DNA from: DASPOF01 sp035626155
Lineage (GTDB): Bacteria; Desulfobacterota; Binatia; Binatales; Binataceae
Direction: 5' to 3'
DNA: 64,000 bases
NCBI GenBank assembly: GCA_035626155.1
Contig: DASPOF010000089.1
Span: 1-64,000 of the forward strand
The translations under genes and the position numbers were made by a program. This document shows, in pieces, positions 56,263-64,000 of this stretch (the first letter of the stretch is position 1; each line of letters starts with the position of its first letter). The notes beneath the pieces are model-generated. The model was given only the letters and a program-made list of their open reading frames with translations, had not been told where the DNA came from and made no database searches.

Positions 56263-57027
56263 ATGCCGACAGACAGCGATGCTGAACAACCCGCCTCTTC
56301 GACCAGTAAATCCACCGGAGCGCTGACCGCGGCGACCGGGCCGTTGACCGCTCCGCAGCCGCGGCGCGCTCACATCAGCCCCCGGTCTCTGGTCCGCCTC
56401 GGCGAGCAGATAATTTTTCTGACCGCCGTCATCGGTGCGGTTGCTCTCGGACTGGGAATCACCGACTACATCCGCGAGCATCGCTACGTAGCCGCCTACC
56501 TGCTTGCCTACGTGGGGTTCCGATTGGCGGAGCTGGTCGTGGACGACCATCCCGGCAATCGCGACGGCGCCGACCATCGCGCGCGGCGGGTTTTGGACGA
56601 ATTCCCGGTATTAATCCTGTTCGCAGCCGCGCCATTCGAGCGGACCTTTTATACGGGCGATGCGCCGGCGTGGCTCGGTGCGCTCGGGCTGCTTCTCCAG
56701 CTCGGAGGTTTATGGCTCGCGCTCGGGTCGCGGGTGCAGATTCACTTTTTCTCGGAGGATAGTACCGGCCGCGAGCATGCGGTGCTGGTCACGACGGGCT
56801 TCTACCGCTACGTGCGCCATCCGGTGTACGCGGGGAGGATGCTGGTATTGGTTGCGTGGCCGCTGGTGTACGGCGCGCCGATCGTCGCCCTGATTACGAT
56901 CGTAATCTCCGTGGTCGTGGCGCGCCGGCAGGTGACCGCCGACGAGCAGGTGCTGCTGAAGCGTTTCGGCACGGAGTACGAGGAGTACCGCCGCCGCACC
57001 GACGCTCTCATCCCGAGCATCTGGTGA
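56263..57027 (+). CDS. Isoprenylcysteine carboxyl methyltransferase (ICMT/PEMT) family membrane protein
   Basis: The 254-residue protein has a polar Ser/Thr/Pro-rich N terminus (about 40 residues), then 5 or so membrane helices and the ICMT signature LVTTGFYRYVRHPVYAGRMLVLVAWPLVYG with EQVLLKRFGTEYEEYRRRT near the end. The RHPxYxG and E..FG.EY blocks bind SAM in this family. Bacterial members methylate lipids, small molecules or remain unassigned; a prenyl-protein substrate is not implied. It is divergent from the short-peptide operon, with which it shares the AT-rich control region. Confidence 0.87.
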   Translation: MPTDSDAEQPASSTSKSTGALTAATGPLTAPQPRRAHISPRSLVRLGEQIIFLTAVIGAVALGLGITDYIREHRYVAAYLLAYVGFRLAELVVDDHPGNRDGADHRARRVLDEFPVLILFAAAPFERTFYTGDAPAWLGALGLLLQLGGLWLALGSRVQIHFFSEDSTGREHAVLVTTGFYRYVRHPVYAGRMLVLVAWPLVYGAPIVALITIVISVVVARRQVTADEQVLLKRFGTEYEEYRRRTDALIPSIW

Positions 57028-57074
57028 GCGTCCCGCTCACGGCGCCGATCCGATTCGTGCGGGTGCGGCGCAAG

Positions 57075-57632
57075 TCAGCGGCGCGCGATAAGTTGGCATT
57101 CGGCGAGCGAGCAGTACGATTCGCCCGCCGGTGAGCTTACGAACTCGCGCCCGCATCCCGCGCATCGCATGAGCGACTCGCCCGGCCTGAGCATCGCGTC
57201 GAGCCTGCGCGCCGAATCGCCGGCGATCTGGCCCCGCGCGCCCATGTTGGCGAGTTCGTCGGCGCGGTTGTTGAGCGCGTCGTCCGCGTGCCCTCTCACC
57301 CATTCGAACTCGACATCGCGCAGTTGCGCCTCGTGGTCGAGCTGCTCCCACAAGTCGAGATTCTTGTTGCGCTTCCAGCCAAGCTTCATCGTGTTGATGA
57401 CGTACTGGCTGTCGCTGCGCAGGACGACCCTGGCGCCGCTCTCGACATGACGCAGTCCCTGGATGGCTGCGGTCAGCTCCATTTTGTTGTTGGTGGTGTG
57501 CGCGGCGGCGCCGTGGAGTTCGCGCCTGCGGCCGCCGGGTTCGATGATCACGACGCCCCATCCGCCCGGCCCCGGATTCCCGATGCATGCGCCGTCGGCG
57601 TAAACGAGGTAGTGGCCGTTGCCCGCTGTCAC
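57075..57632 (-). CDS. rnhA: Ribonuclease HI with C-terminal Cys4 extension
   Basis: RNase HI cuts RNA in RNA-DNA hybrids. The 185-residue protein has the catalytic Asp13 (YADGACIGNPGPGGWG), Glu52 (NKMELTAA), Asp74 (LRSDSQYV), His115 (VRGHADDA) and Asp125. It lacks the basic protrusion (handle) of E. coli RNase HI between the SDSQYV and DLWEQLD blocks. After the core it carries a ~30-residue extension with Cys157, Cys160, Cys174 and Cys179 (MRCAGCGREF..SYCSLAECQ), a probable zinc knuckle. The gene is 6 bases downstream of glgA. Confidence 0.93.
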   Translation of the reverse strand: MTAGNGHYLVYADGACIGNPGPGGWGVVIIEPGGRRRELHGAAAHTTNNKMELTAAIQGLRHVESGARVVLRSDSQYVINTMKLGWKRNKNLDLWEQLDHEAQLRDVEFEWVRGHADDALNNRADELANMGARGQIAGDSARRLDAMLRPGESLMRCAGCGREFVSSPAGESYCSLAECQLIARR

Positions 57633-57638
57633 GTTTAT

Positions 57639-59144
57639 CTATGCACCCGCACGAGCGCGGCGCAGTTTCTCAAACCATTCGAGATAGGCGGCTGCGGCGC
57701 GGGACCACGAAAAGTCGGCCCGGAAGCAATTCGCCATCAACTTCCGCCAAAGCGGCGGATCGGCGAACACTTTCACCATCCGCGCGAGCGCGCCCACGAG
57801 CGCATCGGGCTCGTACTTTTCGAAGACAAAGCCGTTGCCTGACACCGATGCGGGATCGAACTCGACGACCGTGTCGCGCAGGCCGCCGGTTGCGCGGACC
57901 ACCGGCGCGGTCCCGTATTTGAGCGCATACATCTGCGTGAGGCCGCACGGCTCGAATCGCGACGGCATCAGGAACGCATCGCTGCCCGCCTGGATTCGAT
58001 GGGCGAGCGAGTTGTCGAACTCGATAATCACCCGCAGGCGCTCGCGATGGCGCGCCTCGGCGGCCCGGTAGGCCTGCTCCAGCTTCGGATCGCCGCTGGC
58101 CAGCATCACGAGCTGCAAGTCGAGCTTCATCACCGCCTCGATCGCATCGCGCAGCAGGTCGAGCCCCTTCTGCGACGTGAGCCGGGTGACCATCCCGACC
58201 AGCGGGCGATCGTCCCAGGGCGGAAGTTCGACCGACTGGCGCAAATCGCGCGTGCATACTCGTTTGCCGCCGGGCCTGGCGGGCGTGAATTGCGCGGGGA
58301 TCATCGGGTCGTGCGCGGGATCCCACTCGGTATAGTCCGCGCCGTTGAGAATCCCGATGAAGCGCTCGCCCTTATGCCTGAGCACGCCCTCCAGCCCGAA
58401 GCCGAGTTCGGGATCCTCGGTCACTTCGCGCGCATAGGTCGGGCTAACCGTCGAGACGCCGTCGGCGAGCACTACCGCGCCCTTCATCAGGTTTACCCGC
58501 CCGTAGAACTCAAGCCCATCGATCGTGAAGTAGGAGCCGTCGATTCCGAGCAGCGGAAAATTCTTCGCATCGAACAAGCCCTGGAAGGCGAGATTGTGAA
58601 TCGTGAAGACGACCAGCGCGCGCGCGAAGCGTTCGCTGAGCGCCCGATCGGCGCGCATCACGATCGGCGCGGCCGCGGCGTGCCAGTCGTGCGCGTGCAC
58701 CACGTCGGGACTGACGAGTTCAGCCGCGGCGGCTGCGGCGGCGCGCCCGAAGAAGATGAATCGCTCGATATTGTCCGGGTAGTCGGCGCCCTTCTCGCCG
58801 TAAACGCCATCGCGGCCGAAGTATCCCGGGTGATCGATCAGGTAGAGCACGACGCCACCGGGCGCCTGCGCTCGCAGCACGCGGAAAGCCCGCGGCTTGC
58901 CGCCGATTAGCGCTGACATCGGACTGCCAACTGGAGCCGGCGCAAGCTTGCTCACGATCGACTTGTAGGCGGGGAGAAACACGGACACGTCCGCGCCCGC
59001 GCCGGCGAGCGCGCCCGGCAATGCGCCGATCACGTCGGCCAGGCCGCCGACCTTGGCCCAGGGCGAAATCTCGGCCGCGACGATCGCGATTTTCTGCTTT
59101 ATTTGAGGGGAAATAGCGGTTGCACCCCAGATTTTGCTGCTCAA
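57639..59144 (-). CDS. glgA: Glycogen synthase (ADP-glucose type)
   Basis: GlgA adds glucose from ADP-glucose to glycogen. The 501-residue GT5 protein has the ADP-glucose motif AEISPWAKVGGLADVIGALP, HAHDWHAAAAP, VFTIHNLAFQG, NGADYTEWDP and the C-terminal SRFEPCGLTQMYALKYGTAPVV and TGGLRDTV. The start is probably TTG 59144, which adds 18 residues before the usual KIAIVAAE; no ATG is available and the RBS is poor, so the start is uncertain. No other glg gene is adjacent; rnhA is directly downstream. Confidence 0.93.
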   Translation of the reverse strand: MSSKIWGATAISPQIKQKIAIVAAEISPWAKVGGLADVIGALPGALAGAGADVSVFLPAYKSIVSKLAPAPVGSPMSALIGGKPRAFRVLRAQAPGGVVLYLIDHPGYFGRDGVYGEKGADYPDNIERFIFFGRAAAAAAAELVSPDVVHAHDWHAAAAPIVMRADRALSERFARALVVFTIHNLAFQGLFDAKNFPLLGIDGSYFTIDGLEFYGRVNLMKGAVVLADGVSTVSPTYAREVTEDPELGFGLEGVLRHKGERFIGILNGADYTEWDPAHDPMIPAQFTPARPGGKRVCTRDLRQSVELPPWDDRPLVGMVTRLTSQKGLDLLRDAIEAVMKLDLQLVMLASGDPKLEQAYRAAEARHRERLRVIIEFDNSLAHRIQAGSDAFLMPSRFEPCGLTQMYALKYGTAPVVRATGGLRDTVVEFDPASVSGNGFVFEKYEPDALVGALARMVKVFADPPLWRKLMANCFRADFSWSRAAAAYLEWFEKLRRARAGA

Positions 59145-59346
59145 TTTCTGCGTGCGCGCTCCATATTATCGGGGGCCGGAGCGCAAGACAATTTGATTGC
59201 TTCGCAAAGCCCGCGCCTGGGAGCGAGTCGATCGCGTTCACGTGACGCAGGAAGAGAGCTAGCATCTTGACTTGGGTGTGGCGCGCCGGCAACTTTCCAA
59301 GGCGGGATGGATCTCGCAGCTTGAAAATGACGGAAGTGGCGCGGGA

Positions 59347-59679
59347 ATGAGACTTCTTCGTCCTATCGGCGGCTCGCGGCGGGCGCGGAAACTCGCGACC
59401 GTCGCGGCGATCCTGCTGCTGCTCGCTCAATCGCTGAGCGTCGCGCACTATCATCCGCTTCCCATCCAAAGCAAGATTTCGGCGAGCTTGGCCGCCGGCG
59501 ACGACGGCGTGTGCTCGCTTTGCCTGTTTCACTTTCATTCTCCCACCGTGTCGGCTTCTTCGCTCTCGCTTACGATTCCGGCAGCGATGCGCAAGGTTCG
59601 GCCGCTGGCCGGAGCTATCGAGCTTCGCCGCGGCTTCGACTCTCATCTGTTCGGCCGGGCACCGCCCGCGTCGGTCTGA
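59347..59679 (+). CDS. Small DUF2946-like Cys/His protein next to a TonB-dependent receptor
   Basis: The 110-residue protein has an N-terminal basic stretch and a hydrophobic helix (about 14-32), then potential metal ligands His34, His36 (AHYHP), Cys56, Cys59, His62 and His64 (GDDGVCSLCLFHFHSP). This pattern resembles DUF2946 proteins, small exported proteins often found beside TonB-dependent receptors and copper-related genes; the match is motif-level only. ATG 59347 is preferred to an upstream start at 59272. It precedes the receptor by 115 bases in the same direction. Confidence 0.65.
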   Translation: MRLLRPIGGSRRARKLATVAAILLLLAQSLSVAHYHPLPIQSKISASLAAGDDGVCSLCLFHFHSPTVSASSLSLTIPAAMRKVRPLAGAIELRRGFDSHLFGRAPPASV

Positions 59680-59794
59680 ACTCATCCGCTTCGTAAATTT
59701 GGACTAGAAGTGCGCGGCCTCGGCCGCGCGCGGGCCCGTATTTGGGCGGCGGCGCCGCCGCTTTTCGGGTCGCGACAGAGCGAGGATTTGACCG

Positions 59795-62191
59795 ATGCGA
59801 AACATTGCCATCGTGGCACTCGGGCTGGTGATTCTGCTTGGCGGGCCGCGCTGTTCCTGGTGCGCGCCTGCGGCGGCGGCGAAACCGGCGCGCGCGACAA
59901 TATCAGGCACGGTCCGCGATGCGCTCAATCGGCCGGTCGAGGGCGTATTGCTGTCGCTTCAGGACAGCAGGGGCGGGATTGCGGCGCGCGCGCATAGCGG
60001 GCCCAAAGGTGAATTCCGCTTTCGCGATGTGGCGCCGGGCGTGTACGCGATCATCACCGAGAAGCCGGAGTTCAAGCCCGCGACCGCGATCGTCACCGTT
60101 ACCGCAAGCGGCGCGGCGCCGGTCGCCTTGACTATCGAGTCGCAGGCCGCGCTCAGCGTGGCGGTGATCGCCAAGCGGCTCAATATCGCGCGCAACCGCT
60201 TGTCGCCCGAAACGGGCGGGAGCGTGTACCAGTTCAGCAAACAAGCGATCAACGATCTGCCGCAAAGCGATAACACCGCGCTCAACCAGGTCGTTCTGCA
60301 AGCGCCCGGCGTCGCGCAGGATTCGTTCGGACAGCTTCACGTGCGCGGCGATCACGCCAACCTTCAATACCGGATCAACGGCGTCCAGCTCCCCGAAGGG
60401 ATCACCGGCTTCGGGCAGGCGCTCAGTCCGCGCTTCGCGCAAAGCATCAGCCTGCTTACCGGCGCGCTGCCTGCGCAGTTCGGATTGCGCACCGCCGGAA
60501 TTATCGACATCAAGACCAAGGATGGCCTGCTCGACAACGGCGGCGACATCGATTTCTACGGCGGACAGCGCGGCACCACTCAGCCGAGCTTCGAGTACGG
60601 CGGGTCGGAAGGGAACTTCAATTATTTCGTGACCGGCCAGTATCTAGGCACCGACCGGGGCGTCGAGCCGCCGACTCCCGGGCCGACCGCGATTCACGAT
60701 ACGAGCAACCAGGGCAACGGATTCGGCTACTTCTCGTATTTCCTGACGCCGACCATCCGCATCAGCCTCATCACCGGCACGGCGATCAATCATTTCCAGA
60801 TTCCGGCCAATCCCGAACAGCCGCAGCAATTCGTGCTCGCCGGGGTGCCGGTTTACCCGTCGGCGAAGGTGCGCGAGAATCAGTTCGAGCAGAACTACTT
60901 CGGCGTAATCGCGCTCCAGGGCGTGGCCGGGCCGGACTTCGACTATCAGATAGCGCCGTTCAGCCGATACTCGACGGTGACGTTCAATCCCGATCGCGCC
61001 GGCGATCTGATCTACAACGGCGCGGCCTCAAAAGTGTTTCGCAGCGACTGGGGCAATGGAATCCAGGCCGACACCGCATACCACGGAATCGCGAACCACA
61101 CTTTTCGATTTGGCGGCTATTTCGATTCGGAACGCGCGGAGATCGACAATCACGAGTCGGTATTTCCGGCCAATCCGATCACCGGCAAGCAGAGTTCCGA
61201 TATACCCTTCTCGATCGTCGATGACATCGCGCTGCAAAGCTGGATCTACAGCGTTTACGTGCAGGACGAATGGAAACCGGTCGAGCAACTGACGATCAAC
61301 TATGGCGCGAGGTTCGATCTCTACGACGGACTGGTGCGCGCCGATCAGGCGAGCCCCCGCGTCGGCCTCCAGTACACCCCGATCAAGGGGACCACGTTCC
61401 ACGCCGCCTACGCGCGGCAATTTACTCCTCCGGCGACCGAACTGGTGACGGTTACCGACATCCAGAAGTTCAAGAGCACGACCGGCGCGCCGCCATCGAG
61501 CGCCAACGGCACCCCGACCGTCGAGCGCGACCATCTCTTCGATGCGGGCGTCACGCAGGAGGTGATTCCCGGGCTCAATCTCGGGATCGACTCCTACTAC
61601 AAGAAGGCCGCGGACCTGATCGATGAAGGGCAGTTCGGCCCGGCGCTGATTTTCGAGACCTTTAACTATGCGAAGGGGCGCGTGTACGGAGTCGAAGCCA
61701 CCGGCTCATACACGCACGGCAAGCTCTATGCCTACGCCAACTTCGCCTACAGCGTCGCGCAAGGCACCCAGGTCGAGTCAGGACAGTTCAATTTCGCGCC
61801 CGCCGAACTCAAGTACATCAGCAATCATTATGTTTTCCTCGACCACGATCAGACGTTCACCTCGTCGGCTGGCGCGGTCTACAACTGGCGCGACTACATG
61901 TTCAGTATCGACGGAATTTACGGCAGCGGGCTTCGGAGGGGGTTCGCGAACACAGGCAATCTGCCCTTTTACATTCAGGTCGACGCCGCCATCAGCAGGA
62001 GAATCGATCTGGGGTCGCGCGGCGCGCTCGAGCTTCGTGCGGCGGTAGTCAATCTCAACGACCGGATTTACCAGATTCGCAACGGCACCGGGATCGGCGT
62101 CTTCGCCGCGCAGTACGGTCCGCGCCGCGCCCTGTACGGCGGCATCAAGTGGGAATTGCCGACCTTGAAGGCGGCTGGAGCGGGACGCTGA
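59795..62191 (+). CDS. TonB-dependent outer-membrane receptor
   Basis: The 798-residue protein has a signal peptide, a carboxypeptidase-like regulatory domain (ISGTVRDALNRPVEGVLLSLQDSRG..GEFRFRDVAPGVYAI), a plug (VHVRGDHANLQYRINGVQLPEGI) and a long aromatic-rich beta barrel. It is larger than siderophore receptors because of the N-terminal extra domain, as in SusC-like or oligosaccharide/metal receptors. The barrel ends in GGIKWELP and a short tail. With the Cys/His-rich protein before it and TonB after it, it forms a self-contained import unit; metal or metal-chelate uptake is a guess. Confidence 0.92.
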   Translation: MRNIAIVALGLVILLGGPRCSWCAPAAAAKPARATISGTVRDALNRPVEGVLLSLQDSRGGIAARAHSGPKGEFRFRDVAPGVYAIITEKPEFKPATAIVTVTASGAAPVALTIESQAALSVAVIAKRLNIARNRLSPETGGSVYQFSKQAINDLPQSDNTALNQVVLQAPGVAQDSFGQLHVRGDHANLQYRINGVQLPEGITGFGQALSPRFAQSISLLTGALPAQFGLRTAGIIDIKTKDGLLDNGGDIDFYGGQRGTTQPSFEYGGSEGNFNYFVTGQYLGTDRGVEPPTPGPTAIHDTSNQGNGFGYFSYFLTPTIRISLITGTAINHFQIPANPEQPQQFVLAGVPVYPSAKVRENQFEQNYFGVIALQGVAGPDFDYQIAPFSRYSTVTFNPDRAGDLIYNGAASKVFRSDWGNGIQADTAYHGIANHTFRFGGYFDSERAEIDNHESVFPANPITGKQSSDIPFSIVDDIALQSWIYSVYVQDEWKPVEQLTINYGARFDLYDGLVRADQASPRVGLQYTPIKGTTFHAAYARQFTPPATELVTVTDIQKFKSTTGAPPSSANGTPTVERDHLFDAGVTQEVIPGLNLGIDSYYKKAADLIDEGQFGPALIFETFNYAKGRVYGVEATGSYTHGKLYAYANFAYSVAQGTQVESGQFNFAPAELKYISNHYVFLDHDQTFTSSAGAVYNWRDYMFSIDGIYGSGLRRGFANTGNLPFYIQVDAAISRRIDLGSRGALELRAAVVNLNDRIYQIRNGTGIGVFAAQYGPRRALYGGIKWELPTLKAAGAGR

Positions 62192-62193
62192 GC

Positions 62194-62892
62194 ATGGACG
62201 AGCGGTTCAGCGAGTACGCGCCCTACCGGCAAGCCGCACGGCGGCGATTTGCCTGTACCATCCCGCTCTCGGTCAGCGTGATGACGCTGATACTGATCGA
62301 GGCGGCGCTCATCAGGCCGAATCTCCCGCCGCCGCCCGAATTCAATGCGGTCGAGGCGCGCTTAATCGAGCTCGCCCCGCCGCCCAAGCCCGCCGGCCTC
62401 CAGGGTGGAGCCGCTCCCGCCACCGCGCCAAAGCCCCGGCGCCGGCCGGCTCCGCCGCCCAGTGCGCGTAAGGCCGAAGCCGCACCGCCGATCAAGAAAG
62501 GGGAAGTTACGATCGTGACTGTGCCGGCGCCGGCCGGTCCGTCTTCAGGCTCAAAGGGGGCGGCGGAAGAGGGCGGGGTCGCGGGAGGGACGGGGATTGG
62601 CAGCGGCCGCGGGCTCGGCAATGACAGCGCCGGCGCGCGGGCGATTTATGCTCCGATTCCGAAAATACCCGACGATCTGCGCGAGGAGAGCTTCAAGGCC
62701 ATCGCGATCGCGCACTTCAGGGTTCTGCCGGACGGCACCGTACAGGTTTCGCTGGCGACGCCGACCTCCAATCCGCGGCTCAATCAGATCCTGCTGGCGA
62801 CGCTGGAACAATGGCGGTTCTTTCCGGCGATGAGGGACGGGGTCGCGGTGCTGTCCGAGTTCGACGTGCGAATCCCGATCGCCGTCGAGTGA
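62194..62892 (+). CDS. Energy-transducing TonB-like protein
   Basis: The 232-residue protein starts at ATG 62194, two bases after the receptor stop. It has one N-terminal helix (about 25-38, TIPLSVSVMTLILIEAAL), a long Pro/Ala-rich linker (PPPKPAGLQGGAAPATAPKPRRRPAPPPSA) and a C-terminal TonB domain ending LLATLEQWRFFPAMRDGVAVLSEFDVRIPI. It couples inner-membrane energy to the receptor; ExbB/ExbD must be encoded elsewhere. The direct linkage suggests dedicated use for this receptor. Confidence 0.87.
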   Translation: MDERFSEYAPYRQAARRRFACTIPLSVSVMTLILIEAALIRPNLPPPPEFNAVEARLIELAPPPKPAGLQGGAAPATAPKPRRRPAPPPSARKAEAAPPIKKGEVTIVTVPAPAGPSSGSKGAAEEGGVAGGTGIGSGRGLGNDSAGARAIYAPIPKIPDDLREESFKAIAIAHFRVLPDGTVQVSLATPTSNPRLNQILLATLEQWRFFPAMRDGVAVLSEFDVRIPIAVE

Positions 62893-62978
62893 GCGCGGGG
62901 AGGGAAACGAGCTTCGCCGCGCCAAGTTCGCGCGGCGTCGCATGAGTTCGCGCGGTGGCGCGCCGCGTCTCGGGGTGA

Positions 62979-64000
62979 TCAGCCCGCCTGGGCCTGCTTG
63001 AGCGGGACCACGACGCCCTCGCTCATGATGTTGCGCAGATGCGCGGCCGCATCCTCGGGCGGCACCGGATTGATGTAGAAGCCGGTGCCCACCTCGAAGC
63101 CCGCGACCTTGGTCAGCGCGGGAGTGATCTCGAGATGCCAGTGATAATGCTTGCTCTCCGCCTCGCGCAACGGCGCCGAATGGATGATGTAATTGAACGG
63201 CGGATCATCGAGCGCCGCCTTGAGCGCGCTAAGCGTCACCTTGAGCGAGTTGGCGAGCGCGCGATACTCCGTCGCGGTCGCATACACGAAGTGCGAGGAA
63301 TGCACCTTCGGGATGATCAGAAGCTCAAACGGAAAACGCGCCGCGAACGGACATGAGACGATGAAGTGGTCGTTTTCGATCACGACGCGGCGGCCGTCCT
63401 GGCTCTCCTGGCTCACGATATCGCAGAAGATGCAGCGCTCTTTGCCCTGGTAGTAATCGTTCGACCCGCGCAATTCCTGCTGCACGCTGAGCGGGATAAT
63501 CGGGAGCGCGATTAGCTGGGAGTGCGGATGCTCGAGGCTCGCCCCCGCATCGGCGCCGTGATTCTTGAAGATGATCACGTACCGGAAGCGCTCATCGCGG
63601 GCCAGATCGAGCACGCGATCGCGGTACGCCCACAACACCTCCTCGATCTGATGCGGCGTGAGGTCGGCCATCCCCTTGTCGTGTATCGGCGTGTCGATTA
63701 CCACCTCGTGCGCGCCGATCCCGTTCATCAGGTCGTACAAGCCCTCGCCCCGGCGGCCAGCCGATCCTTCAATTCTGAGCGCGGGGAACTTGTTGGGTAC
63801 TGCGCGCACCCTCCATCCGGGCGCGTTGGCGACGGAGCCGGGCTCGCGATACGCAAGCACCTCGGGTGGCGTCAGATGCTCCATGCCGTAGCAGAAGACG
63901 CAGGCGCCGTTCTTGCCGGGTTCGACGTGAGCCTTGCGGAAGTCCGACGGGCGCTTGCTGCGCTCCGTCGACATGATTACCCATCGCCCGACGACCGGGT
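62979..64000 (-). CDS. galT: Galactose-1-phosphate uridylyltransferase, start outside window
   Basis: GalT exchanges UMP between UDP-glucose and galactose-1-phosphate in the Leloir pathway. The 331 residues from ATG 63974 contain the zinc Cys pair CVFC, the catalytic His-Pro-His (LEHPHSQ, about 149-151), IFCDIV and HYHWHLEITP. The frame stays open upstream to the window edge and reads PVVGRWVIMSTERSKRPSDF, the family N terminus, so ATG 63974 is not the real start. It lies just downstream of the TonB gene in a convergent position. Confidence 0.92.
   Translation of the reverse strand, partial: PVVGRWVIMSTERSKRPSDFRKAHVEPGKNGACVFCYGMEHLTPPEVLAYREPGSVANAPGWRVRAVPNKFPALRIEGSAGRRGEGLYDLMNGIGAHEVVIDTPIHDKGMADLTPHQIEEVLWAYRDRVLDLARDERFRYVIIFKNHGADAGASLEHPHSQLIALPIIPLSVQQELRGSNDYYQGKERCIFCDIVSQESQDGRRVVIENDHFIVSCPFAARFPFELLIIPKVHSSHFVYATATEYRALANSLKVTLSALKAALDDPPFNYIIHSAPLREAESKHYHWHLEITPALTKVAGFEVGTGFYINPVPPEDAAAHLRNIMSEGVVVPLKQAQAG

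Overview
The window is a GC-rich chromosomal segment, densely coded, from a Gram-negative bacterium. Evidence for an outer membrane includes apolipoprotein N-acyltransferase (Lnt), a TonB-dependent receptor with its own TonB, an RND/MMPL exporter beside a YCF48 lipoprotein, and a Tat-exported DUF1501 protein. The gene set (B12-dependent ribonucleotide reductase, PdxST vitamin B6 synthesis, LutABC, acyl-CoA dehydrogenase, SDRs, nitronate monooxygenase, DUF1501/DUF1800 pair) would fit a deltaproteobacterial-type or Binatota-like soil lineage. That placement is inference from gene content only. I saw no rRNA, tRNA, CRISPR array, transposase or prophage.

Layout. 1-3.3 kb (+): the tail of a membrane glycosyltransferase-like protein, an ABC exporter with an unusual signature motif, and coaE. 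3.3-12 kb (-): alaS, phoH, ybeY, a small AbiGi/DarT-like gene, lnt, prfB (with its programmed +1 frameshift) and a YfcG-type GST. 12-14 kb (+): acyl-CoA dehydrogenase and TetR regulator, with a perfect palindromic operator against the dehydrogenase RBS. 14-22 kb (mostly -): recA, thpR, a DsbA-fold isomerase, DUF3108, HEAT protein (+), DUF1501/DUF1800 and a DciA-like DUF721 protein. 22-25.4 kb (+): an AT-rich leader with two NrdR boxes, a promoter and a long hairpin, then nrdJ. 25.4-31.5 kb: a MITE-like inverted-repeat element, an F420-type oxidoreductase, a zinc-ribbon/TPR protein, a GST, and a MocR(PdxR)-pdxS-pdxT operon with tandem repeats lying on its promoter. 31.6-36.5 kb (-): queG, SirB1-like, lutB, lutC, lutA. 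36.6-39.7 kb (+): erpA, an unknown gene, fabG and an SDR. 39.7-44 kb (-): smc and an HNH endonuclease. 44-46.7 kb (+): RNase E/G and a small membrane protein. 46.7-53.2 kb (-): moaC, an RlmI-type methyltransferase, YCF48 lipoprotein, MMPL exporter and an orphan ParB-like protein. 53-55.3 kb (+): trxB and nitronate monooxygenase. 55.5-56 kb (-): two tandem paralogous 58/59-residue membrane peptides. 56.2-57 kb (+): an ICMT-type methyltransferase. 57-59.1 kb (-): rnhA and glgA. 59.3-62.9 kb (+): a metal-ligand-rich small protein, a TonB-dependent receptor and TonB. 63-64 kb (-): galT, cut by the window edge.

Most of the window is housekeeping. The best candidate for something undescribed is the pair of tandem short peptides at 55.55-55.94 kb. 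They share an almost identical C-terminal membrane segment. The leader of the first has a perfect 10-bp hairpin that buries its Shine-Dalgarno sequence, and another perfect hairpin follows the second. Other notable points are the HFT-motif protein inserted at the usual ybeX position between ybeY and lnt, a handle-less RNase HI with a C-terminal Cys4 extension, a near-leaderless PdxR promoter built on 12-bp direct repeats, an NrdR operator on a B12-dependent RNR, and an RF2 with SPY instead of SPF.
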